From Platanthera guangdongensis (lineage: Eukaryota; Streptophyta; Magnoliopsida; Asparagales; Orchidaceae), in assembly GCA_039583875.1 (NCBI GenBank), contig CM077165.1:72032757-72096756 (forward strand): a stretch of 64,000 nt of DNA, written 5' to 3'. A program made the position numbers and the translations under genes. Shown here in pieces: positions 44,069-53,376 of this stretch; position 1 is the first letter of the stretch, and each line of letters starts with the position of its first letter. The notes under the pieces are model-generated. The model had not been told where the DNA came from. It did no database searches and worked only from the letters and a program-made list of their open reading frames with translations.

Positions 44069-44560
44069 ACATCAGGGTACTCTGATACCACCGAAATACT
44101 ATACAACGTAGGCTTTGGCTTTGCAACCTCCAATAGCGTAACGAACAGTTCTACACCAGCATGAACCGTCTTCACCACCTGAAGAGCAGACACCAACGAC
44201 TTGCTCGACCCATTCAAGTCCGTAAATGTCGTCTCATGACTTACTCCCCACTTGACTTCCTTGCGACCGCAATCAATATAGGCTGGCTGCTCCGAGAGTC
44301 AATCCAAGCCAAATGTCACGTCGAGCTCCCCTGGCGGTAGTAACCGCACTTGTAATTCAAAGTCTTGGCTCCCTGAACACACCTAAGTGCAACAGATTCT
44401 ACCCGCGCACAATGAGCACCATTGGACCATAACACATCCAATAAGTCTCTTCCCATCGAAGGAGGTACTTCGACGCGCAATATAGTTCCTAAATAAAGGA
44501 ATGCGAAGCTTCGTTTACACGAACGGTGCTTTCGACGGATAAACGAAAATCAGAACAAAG
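44069..44560 (-). pseudogene. pro: Chromovirus E protease, degraded
   Basis: Upstream half of the pol interrupted by B. It ends VVSEYPDV at the B junction and is alignable to the B protease throughout (AYIDCGRKEVK, ETTFTDLNG, SALQVVKTVHAGVELF). Its active-site region is damaged: stops and frame changes at 44480-44530 replace the FDTG motif. No functional protease is possible. Confidence 0.82.
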
Positions 44561-44640
44561 CTTAGCACAAGTAGTTCTAAGTTAACACGTACAAGGGCGA
44601 CAAGTATTTAAGGCTAAGCTGCTATAACTTTAAACCATAC
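44561..44640 (-). other. Candidate 80-nt intron between gag and protease in E
   Basis: The minus strand starts ACAG|GTATGG, a good donor, and ends GTGCTAAG. It is T-rich, with stops and a TTAAC branch-point-like motif 22 nt before the end. Upstream coding ends VVRTG and downstream coding begins near LCSDFR. It aligns with the 76-nt segment of B with its GT and AG ends conserved. Confidence 0.62.
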
Positions 44641-45532
44641 CTGTCCTCACGACAGCGTGCATTCTTCCGGGCTTTAGTCACCCACGGGCATAGTACCCCG
44701 ACTCCCCGTAGTTATAACATATGCCCGGAGTTTGGCATGTAGATGCCCCCGAAGCACCGAAAGGAGGGACTAGACCCAAAGTCCTAGCCTTCTTATACCA
44801 CCTACGATAACCAGACTTTGAGGTGTTCGGCGTTTTGAATGTCGTTTTCTTTGCACTAAAGTCCTCAACTGCTCCTGACATAACTTTCTTAGTCTTCTGA
44901 GCACCTTTCCAACACCTTCGGGCAAAGTTCCCTTTCTTTCCACAAGTATAACAAGTGGAAGTAGCTTTGCTAGTCGATGTCGTAGCCCCCTTCTCCAGCA
45001 TTCTACCGGATGCAGCTCCTATGGGGCTTGCATAGTTCGATACCATGGTCGCTGGCATCGGGAGAGTCTTCCTCAAATCTGCCTCCAAAGATCTAGCTGA
45101 TTCCACCAAGGCTCGGAATCCCAATAACCTTGGTCCAAGCAATAGAACTCGTAACTCGGCGCGCAAGCCATTATAAAATCTATCGACTGTCACTTGCTCA
45201 TTATCCAACTCAAAGCATGGGTAGCGGCTTACCATAAGAAATGCTTGTAAATATTCATCAACTGTGTGCGCTCCCTGCACTAAATGCATATTTAGCTGAT
45301 GCCCTGATGGTCTACCAAAAGTCATCTGCTACATCACGCCACCCGGCGTTGAAGCCACAACATGGGCACAGGGTTGTACATTACGTCCATGCTGTGCACT
45401 CGCCACAGCAAACACTACTTCAACGATCCTTCTTACGGTTTCATACGAAGGAGGGGTCTCAAACACCTCACCGGGTGCACTATACTCCTCAGAAACCGGA
45501 CATTCTGGCGGCCCATCACCGCTTCTGGTCAC
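44641..45532 (-). pseudogene. gag: Chromovirus E gag with a capsid deletion
   Basis: The N-terminus MTRSGDGPPECPVSEEYSA (45532) matches B, but after about 55 residues and a TAG at 45331-45329 the same frame resumes at HLVQGAHTVDEYLQAF. About 120 capsid residues present in B, including the PPLFSG and ARTWWEGL blocks, are absent. The C-terminal part has RFYNGLRAELRVLLLGP and a knuckle CYTCGKKGNFARRC, where Asn replaces the zinc-binding His. A second degenerate CYNYGESGYYARG cluster follows. The frame then reaches the intron-like segment. Confidence 0.88.
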
Positions 45533-45740
45533 CTATAGTGGTACAAAACACCGTTAAGCGACCAAATAAAATTGCAAACAGTAATATAGGAACACGCAGG
45601 TTCCCCAAACACGTGTATTGTCATTCCTAAGTGGACATTCATGGGTTCTTTTGTTGTTATAACGATGACGCACAAACATGTGATCAAAATCCCTTAAAAA
45701 GAATTCATCCACGAATTCATTTTAAGGCGGACCAAAACCA

Positions 45741-45754
45741 GGAGTCTGATACCA
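45741..45754 (-). other. Primer binding site of E (tRNA-iMet)
   Basis: The minus strand reads TGGTATCAGACTCC, three bases from the LTR end. The leader 45533-45740 shows no gene. Confidence 0.8.
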
Positions 45755-45757
45755 AAT

Positions 45758-48029
45758 TGTAACACCCCCTATCTGTCGGATGGCATATAGCATTAGGTCT
45801 GGTCGGGGCCCGATGCCATATACCACAGACAGACCGAGTGGTTACTCAATGGAAATAATCCAACCAATCATAACGTCCTACACAGAGTATTCTAGCGGAA
45901 GCAGTTTAATAAGTTGCAATAAAGAACCCAGCTCAAAAGCATGAATGTCCACTAACACCAAATAGGAATGTAGTACATACACAAATACTGGCCTTAAGGC
46001 CTTACAAAAAAAAGGGTTTACTTCATATTATATGTTTTCCATACCACGGCACGCAGGCCGGTCATACATGATCAAAAGCAAGTAAACACTCTAATTAGGC
46101 CTTTGAGGGCCGGCTTCGCACTTTGGGCTTTAGCCCGCTATTGACCGTTTGGTCCCGCAGCACCTGTAAGCACAATCCACCGCATGGTGGTAAACAAAAG
46201 TAACGGTCAGCAATGTTGACCAAATTATAACGATCCCGCCCCCAACTCGGGGCAGCGATGCTCCTTCCCTGCATTATATTAGCATAACCAAGCAGTAAAT
46301 AACTACATCACAACACAGGCGTTGGCACGTACGGCCACACGCCCCGTGCTCTCAGGGCACATTCTCGGTGATCACAGTCTAAGCCTGCCGACTCACCACC
46401 GTCCCCAGGACGGCAATCTCTCGTGAGCATTTGGTCTTTCTGGCCACTGCCTAAGACCCTCAATCTATGCCAACGGTAAGTGCCACGTTAACTTTAGGTC
46501 TCTTTAACCAAATGACATAGAGCGGGTACGGTTCCGCCTGACCCGTTGCTCACACCGCAACGTTAATTTAAACCATATGTGCGGGTCAAACTTCTCCCGA
46601 GTCCCAAATCGTTTACACACAACACATAACCCAGTTATGTTCATATTGGCTCCAGGCCTACAAGTTTGGCAGGATCACGCATCTGCCTAGTTTTCCGGGT
46701 GCACCTTTGAGTTAATCCCCAAGGCTCCCTGTTGCAATCTACCACGTAGAAAAACCCGAAAACAAACATTCTCACGGAGTCTTCTCCGGCATTTATGCAA
46801 TGCAACATCACCGATCCAGACCAACATGTCCGGATAGGCTTCACACATCATGCCTATGTACGTTTTCATTTACGGACTCTACACAGCGGGTACTTTACAT
46901 ATCTACCCGAAGGAACGCCTCCAACTCACCGCAAACTCGCGACAGCGGGCTTCCTATGCAAAGAAGGAGAGCTTAACATGCTCAAGAAGAGAATCGTTAC
47001 CCTAGCGTTCCTTTTTGGAGCCATGGAAAAGTAAGCGGATGAAAAGCACCGCACTCTCTTTGCCTCTGTAGATCCGAAGTCGGCTCGCGATTTGGAGCTT
47101 CGAAGCTCCTCCAATGGTCGGATCTAGCTTCTTCTTCCTCCCTTGGCTCTCCTCTCTCTATACTTTAGAAAGATAACCACTCAAAAGAAATGAGGATTTC
47201 AAGGGTCCAATCCCGTGTATATCCCCTCAGGAACAACCCCCAGCCGTTGGATCTCAGATTAAAGAAATGAAGTGCTTTGATTCAGGCCTGAAAATACAAT
47301 CTGGACCGAACACGGCCTGGCACACGCCCGTGTCCAGGGCCGTGTCCCTCATTCGCCGTCAAAATAGACGTGCCTGGAACAACACAAGGGCACCCGATAC
47401 GCCCGTGTTCGACCTGATACGCCCCTGTTCCAACTGACACGGCCGTGTGGTCGGCCGTGTGTCCCCATCGATTTATCCCGAAAACAACCCGAGAACAACA
47501 CGGGTTCTTGGACACGCCCGTGTCCTAACCCTTGTCTACCCGAACACGCCTGGGCTCCAGGCTGTGTTCACTGTCTCGACACTCGACACTTCGTCGAGTG
47601 AAGCTTGTCGACACCCGATACGGCCTTGGACACGCCCGTGTCCTAGGCCGCGTGCCTTGTCTCGACACATCGTCGAGCAAAATTCATCGACTCCCCGGGA
47701 CGAGTGTCGACACCGGTCGACACGCCCTGCGACACGCCCGTGTCGCGGGCCGTGTGCCATGTCTCGACACTTCGTCGAGCGAAATTCGTCGACACCCTGG
47801 GCCGATCGTCGACACGGGCTTGACACGCCCTGCGACACGCCTGTGTCGCAGGCCGTGTTATCTGCTCGACGATCGTCGACTCCAAAATCGTCGACCTCTC
47901 GACCAAAACGTCGAACCCAGCCTGACACGCCCTGGGACACGCCCGTGTCCCAGGCCGTGTGCCTACTACCAGATTCCAAATCTGGCCCAAAATGTCCCCC
48001 ATCGCTCTTTTCAGTTTCGGGGCGTTACA
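45758..48029 (-). repeat. E 5' LTR
   Basis: 2272 bp, collinear with 12761-15035 and closer to it than to the LTRs of B. Ends GGGGCGTTACA, next to acgtt in the gag of A. Palindrome cluster at about 47300-47965. Confidence 0.94.
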
Positions 48030-48695
48030 ACGTTTCACCCTACCCTCCTCAGAAGCTACCACATCAGGAGCAAACCTACTAAGTTTGCTAAACTCAATCT
48101 CGTACTCACTCACGGTGAGTTGTCTCTGCTTCAGATGCAAGAAGTTATTCATCAGGTGGTCTTGCTCGACCGAGGGTAGAAACTTCTTCAGCAATATCTT
48201 CTTAAAAGATTCCCAGGAACAACCTTCCTTCAGACTCTCTCTTTCCCGAATCCACCAACTCTTAGCCAGGCCTTTTAACTAATAGGCTGCAACCATCACC
48301 TTTTGGGCTTCCAGAATCCCGAAATACGAAAACATCTCCTCGATGGAGATGATCCAATTATCTATAATCAGAAAGTCAGCACTCCCGTCGTAGGTAGGGG
48401 GTCCCAATCGTTGGAAGTGTGATATAAAATTCATTTCTGGTGGTATCGCCATCGGGGGAACCAGAGGAACAGGGTTATCAGGCACGGCTTGGCCCAAAGC
48501 AGGCTCTTGTACTAAAGGTTGCTACGCAGGAGCGGCAGATAACAAAGACTGAATTTGCGATTGCATTGCAACCACTTACATTGACAGAGCCTCGTTGCTC
48601 TGACGCAGACTCTCGATAATCGCATCACTTTGCGCACCTGATGACTCACCCTCCGACTGGGGAGTTGACCTCGTTGAGGGATGCTTTGGTGGCAT
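48030..48695 (-). pseudogene. gag: Chromovirus A gag, N-terminal half
   Basis: Starts MPPKHPSTRSTPQSEGES at 48695. Stops follow in the linker (after EALSM and SAAPA) and one in the capsid after VMVAAY. Capsid motifs are FQRLGPPTYDG, WIISIEEMF, KSWWIRERE and FLPSVEQDHLMNNFLHLKQ. The frame reaches SEEGRVKR, where E inserted. It continues at 12755. Confidence 0.88.
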
Positions 48696-49355
48696 TTCTA
48701 AAAAGTAAACAGACAACTCATCAAAACCCTAGCTTACAACAAAGCCACACGACTAGTTCAGACCATACTTAAAAGACACTTGCTTATGCTGCAACTTGCT
48801 CTGGAATTTTATAATGATGATATGTCCTACTTAGGATGATATCCTCTCATCCTATTGACTCTTGTGCCTATGACATGAATGCATGGATTCTTTATTCTTA
48901 TTTAAAATCATGTGTGTACATGTGTCATCATGTAAACTTTAACTTAGTATGCGTGCTTATGCAATGATATGCAATGTATGTAGTGCTATGCATTCTATAA
49001 AGGCCCTAATGCATGTTATGAGCGGCGTACATATGAAATGTTATGCATCCCATACTACATAACATTGCATGCAACGTGAAAAGAAAACGTGCTAATGGAC
49101 ACCCATGTGATGGTGGTTATGCATCACATACTACATAACCGTCACATGTTGCCTCCTATGGTGGATCCATATACAAACACATATTATGCATCTCATACTA
49201 CATAATATGCTCTGTATACTTCTTATCATGCTATGAGTGTAGTGACTATGCTTCGGCATAGACGTACTGATGACACATTGGTGTGTGCATGAAATGTCAA
49301 TAAACAACTAACACCAACGAGATAAGGTTGTCCGACCAATTGTCAAGCAACCTCC
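48696..49355 (-). other. Leader of A with hairpins
   Basis: 660-nt untranslated region between PBS and gag of A. No open frame of note. It is rich in ATGCAT/TTATG words. Three related stem-loops lie at 49037-49209, a further CTATGC-ttcg-GCATAG hairpin at 49246-49261, and a 7-bp ATGCATT/AATGCAT inverted pair around 48988-49015. Confidence 0.75.
49037..49209. repeat. Three related hairpins with covarying stems
   Basis: Stems and 12-nt loops are AATGTTATG-catcccatacta-CATAACATT (49037-49066), GGTTATG-catcacatacta-CATAACC (49115-49140) and CATATTATG-catctcatacta-CATAATATG (49180-49209). The loop differs at one position only. Outer stem pairs differ, but every change is matched on the other arm. 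Confidence 0.88.
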
Positions 49356-49366
49356 CTCTGATACCA
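49356..49366 (-). other. Primer binding site of A (tRNA-iMet)
   Basis: The minus strand reads TTGGTATCAGAG close to the LTR end GGTTGTGACA. Confidence 0.8.
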
Positions 49367-49368
49367 AC

Positions 49369-52300
49369 TGTCACAACCCGCATTTTCACCGCATAAAATA
49401 ACTTATCAGAGTAAGGAAAAATGCACGTCATGATGTCACGTCAGCTGGGAATAACTGCGGACGCTCAGGCAGACACCTAGTAAAACATGAAGAAAGATTC
49501 CTTCAGTTATTTTAAGGAAAAATCAGCTAAATACAAAGGTTAGCTGTATCCCTTGGCTTGGTGGCTCACTTAGTCCACGAATCAAAATATAGTTATACGC
49601 TGCGGAAAAATACTTGTTTAGATTGACTCAAACATCCTACATGAGTATAAACGTCCCCAAAGGACAACTCATGGTATGCAAGACTCTAAATTTATAATAG
49701 TAGCAAGGATAGCTTTTACGGTCGCCAAATATAACAAGCTAGAGTTTTTAAATTATGCAATTCATGAAGTAGTTGTTATAGATTTTATAGTTGAAAATAC
49801 CTAACGTGCATTCCTAGCATAAATCCTACCAGAGAGCAAGTAGTACATATCCACATATAGAAAACTATGCAACTAGCAAGTATCTAAAAGTAACAATAAT
49901 GTGGGCATCAACAAACTGACACGAACCCACATATAGAAAAGTATGACTGAACCAGTAACTAAATAAACAACAAACTACCTCGTTGACACGAGGTAACAAC
50001 CACGGCCAACACTGCCGCCCAGAAACTCCAAAACTATCCCTGCTATCTGCTACAGCTCTGAACTTGAGGCATTCCAAAGACAGAACACCTCAGCAAGAAG
50101 GAACAAATCGTGGCAGAAGTTAATAAGCCAAAATAAACAAAGGTCAAAGTAGTACCAACCCAAGACCAACAGTACTGAAATAAAGTACAAAAGAGGAACA
50201 AGTCACCATCATGAAAAAGAACTCTTACGTGATTCGTCACGTACAACAATAGTACACCAGACGCACGAGGCTATAAGGTGACAACATGAATAATTCGAAA
50301 GGAAGAAATACAAATCCTTTATTAGGCACATGTGTTCGACTTTACCCAAAAATACGGGCGTGGTGGTCACTCGTGGACACACCACCCAAAAAAACGGGCG
50401 AGCTGGTCACTCTTGGACACACCACCCAAAAACACGGATATAAAATCTGTCTAACTGCGAGGGAGTCTCATACTCTCCACCATACACCGCAGACATCCAA
50501 AAGCCGGGTAGACTTCCACAGGGCACTAATGAAGGAAACAAACACTGCGGAGGTGGAATCGTCCACTAACTCCAGCAATCAAGAAAACCACCAAGAAAAC
50601 ACCATATATCTCAAGATTTGGCTCGCCAGATTCTACTTGACATTCCTATATACAAGACGTGGTTGATCAACCCTTAGGAACGATTTACAGACTTAATTAA
50701 ACTCTAATATGTTCAATAACGATAAATAAGGCAACGTTAACAAAACAAAATTTAGAAATTCTCAAGTGATCGAAAGATTAGACATAGCTATAACTTGGAA
50801 AGAAGATAAAGGAACAAAACTTATTCGTTACCATTAAATCGGACAAGGGGAAACGAGAGGAAAACAACACTTACCTTGGTTTTACCGGAAAAGTCCACTG
50901 AAGCACTCCACGTCGTAGATCAGGGCAAGAGAATGCGGGAGGAGATGAAATCTAGACAAAAATGGCCGAAATAGAGGTTAGGGCCGAAAAACCCTAACGA
51001 GAAATCTCAAGAAATGAGGAAGATATTACCACGATGGCGTAGCTCTCGGCGAGAGCTTTCCGGATCTATACTCGGATGAAGATTTTGAGCACTGGAGCAC
51101 CGTCGGCGGCCATCGGAAGGTTCACGAAATATTTCTCTCTCACGCTCACGCTGCTCTGGTTCGGGAAGAAAAAGAATCGGAGAAGATGATGAAATTCTCT
51201 TTGATAGAAATATGTATATATATATATACTTATATATACATATAAAGATATATAAATATATATATGTTTATAAAATGTTCTGTCTAAAAAATGGAATATT
51301 TACGCCTGGGTGCACGAAAGACGAAAATAGGGGTTTAGGATGGCTTCAAATCGAAACGTGGTCAACATGAAAGTTGTAGATCTCGTCGAGACGCACAAAT
51401 TTCATGTTAACCATTTTTTCATACAACGTCGTTTTGATGCTCAAAAAGGCTCCCGAACATAAACTGCAACGGACTTACACGAGAACAAGGCTACGGGTAC
51501 TCGAGAGGTAGAAAACGGCTACTCGAGTAGTTCAAAATGACTACTCGAGTAGTTTAGAAAGGCTACTCGAGTAGTTCAAATGACTACTCGAGTAGTTCAG
51601 AAAGGCTACTCGAGTAGTTCAGAATGACTACTCGAGTAGTTCAAAATGACTACTCGAGTAGTTCAAAACTATTCGAGTAGGACCAGAAACTTCACTCGTG
51701 CAGGAAAAATAATCACTCGAGTAGGTAAGTAATCGCTCGAGTAAAAAGGAAGGATCACTCGTGTAGGCTTAAGACGGCACTCGAGTAGGTGAAAAAGGAT
51801 AGTAATTAAAAAAAATATCACACGAGTAATAAACAGGCACTCGAGTATACAAGAAATCAGAACTCGAGTACACAAAAGGCAGTACTCGAGAGAATAGAAC
51901 AGTACTCGAGTAAAACAACCATGACCACTCGAGTAACTGGAAGGAATCACTCGAGGATATGTATAAGCACTCGAGAGAAGAATTTAAAATTTGCACAATA
52001 GTAAAAATCTTTACAGATATATTCAAAGAAATTAAAGTATACAAATGAATAGTGTTTTTCATTTTTGAATAGTACTTTAATATTAAAATATTCATATTTT
52101 ATATATTTTTATATAAGGAAACAATGAGATCAAAACGGAGGCCCGAACACGCGCTGAATCAAACGAAATTCACACCGTAGGCGAATACTGACGCTACGAA
52201 CACAACGACGAAGTCAAAACCAAAACTCGACGAGCCATTCCCGAGATATTAACCTTCAAAGTATACGGAGAACATAAACAATCCAAAATTCCAATCGCGC

Positions 52301-52544
52301 GCCGAGACTCCATAAATGCTCGGATTGTGACGAAACTTGACGAGCAAGTCCAAAATCACTTAACTTAAATTCCAAGCACAAAAAATTCCTATTACCATAA
52401 GAATTCGGCCGACTCGACCGCACAGACGCGAAAATGCCTTAACGGCATTGTGTCGTCAACTCGACGTTAAAAGTAATGCCACGACGTCATAAATTTGACG
52501 TCGCCCAATCAAATAAAATCATCGAAAAAATCGGGGGCGTTACA
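49369..52544 (-). repeat. A 5' LTR
   Basis: 3176 bp, TGTCACAACCCG...GGGGGCGTTACA on the plus strand. The part 51683-52544 matches the surviving 3' LTR. The remainder (49369-51682) has no second copy in the window. It contains a 41-bp direct duplication at 50351-50432 ('gtcactc.tggacacaccac'), an AT microsatellite at about 51205-51262 and the CTACTCGAGTAG array. No gene is supported; the 126-codon frame at 50286-50666 has no recognisable motif. Confidence 0.85.
51497..51676. repeat. CTACTCGAGTAG tandem array in A LTR
   Basis: Nine or so units of about 18-22 bp, 'ctactcgagtagttcaaaatga', each holding a perfect CTACTCGAGTAG palindrome. Looser CACTCGAGTA copies continue to about 51975 and in the 3' LTR (7775-8060). 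Confidence 0.92.
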
Positions 52545-52646
52545 GCTGTTATCAATAAAGACTCATGATTGATGCATGTGTTTCTGGTTGTGACTTACTT
52601 TAGTTGAGATAACCCCTGCTCATTCCAAGATCCGAAAAATTTAACA
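52545..52646 (+). repeat. G 5' LTR, right end only
   Basis: Matches 56577-56678 of the 3' LTR (GCTGTTATCAATAAAGACT...TTTAACA). The preceding sequence was displaced by A, and gctgt is the likely right TSD of A. Confidence 0.92.
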
Positions 52647-52658
52647 TGGTATCAGAGG
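52647..52658 (+). other. Primer binding site of G (tRNA-iMet)
   Basis: TGGTATCAGAGG directly follows the LTR end TTTAACA. Confidence 0.87.
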
Positions 52659-52735
52659 TTGGAGGTTGGAGTGGATAAGCAGTGATCAACTGAAGTGGTT
52701 GTTGCTCTTGTGAAGAGGGAACCAGTGGTAGAACC

Positions 52736-53376
52736 ATGGCAGTGGAATATGCAAGTGGTCTTGGTATTGAACTCTTTACAGAGACTAACTTTGAGAGGTG
52801 GAAGTCTTGTATAGAGAGCTTTCTTCTTTGCAAGGACCTTTGGGAGGTTGTGTGCGTAGCAGATAGACAAGAGGTTACTGTTGGCAATATTGAAGCGATG
52901 AGAGCTTGGAAGGAGACAAATGCGAGAGCGGAGTCTATTCTCAAGCAGGTGATCTCATCGGAGCTCTTGGACCACATCAGTGGATGTCGATCAGCTGCGG
53001 AGGTTTGGACCTCCCATGATGGTTTGTTTAATAAGGAGGTGAAGTTTGCTGCGGAGGATGGTCCTTCTACTACATATCAGCAAGAGAGGAGAGGATCTCC
53101 TAGGCGTGATGGGAAGAGGAAGGAAGGACCAAGTTGCTATAGATGCAAGCAGCATGGTAATCTCAGGAAGGAGTGTAAAGTTGTCTTGCACTCGGTGAAT
53201 GTAGCTCATACTCAGAGTAAGGAGAAGAACTTGGTTGGGTCATCAACAAATTCTGGTGCTGATCGGATGAAGGTCAGTGATAGTGAAGCTATCTGGCATA
53301 AAAGACTGGGACATGTGGGGATGGAGAAGTTGAAAGCAATGGCGGTAAGAAGACTCATAAGAAGCTTGCCTAGATG
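52736..53376 (+). pseudogene. gag: Copia G gag fused to integrase zinc region
   Basis: MAVEYASGLGIELFTETNF begins a copia gag very similar to K's. About 60 residues after WTSHDGLF are missing relative to K. The knuckle is CYRCKQHGNLRKEC, with Asn where the zinc-binding His belongs. Some 30 residues later, without any protease, the frame enters the integrase N-terminus (IWHKRLGHVGMEKLKAM) and stops at 53376. The DSG protease is therefore deleted, and gag and integrase are fused in one frame. Confidence 0.88.

Larger units (their letters stand above)
12761..48029 (-). mobile_element. Element E: Tekay/Del-like chromovirus, itself carrying B, C and D
   Basis: LTRs are 12761-15035 (3') and 45758-48029 (5'), both beginning TGTAACACCCCC and ending GGGCGTTACA on the plus strand. 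The internal region is split at 17908/44069 by element B, with TSD acatc on both sides. E is inserted in the gag of A with flanking acatt (12756-12760) and acgtt (48030-48034), one mismatch. In minus order it has the 5' LTR, PBS, gag, intron-like spacer, protease, [B], RT, RNase H, integrase, chromodomain and 3' LTR. It has internal deletions in gag and integrase. Confidence 0.93.
7769..52544 (-). mobile_element. Element A: Ty3 chromovirus, interrupted by 35 kb of nested elements
   Basis: Pieces of A lie at 7769-12760 (3' LTR part, pol, gag end) and 48030-52544 (gag start, leader, PBS, 5' LTR). They join through element E: gag reads GRVK up to 48030 and resumes with FLGGLR at about 12755, with TSD acatt/acgtt at the two edges. 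The chromodomain relic, RT type and LTR starting TGTAACGCCCC place A among plant chromoviruses. A is inserted in the 5' LTR of copia G. Its own 3' LTR is cut at 7769 by the Sirevirus-like LTR and F, with the remainder outside the window. Confidence 0.9.

Noticed and set aside
50286..50666. 126-codon plus-strand ORF in the A LTR
   Set aside because: Opposite to the element, covers a direct duplication and has no recognisable domain.
51205..51262. Replication origin or matrix attachment site
   Set aside because: It is a simple TA-rich microsatellite; nothing specific supports a function.
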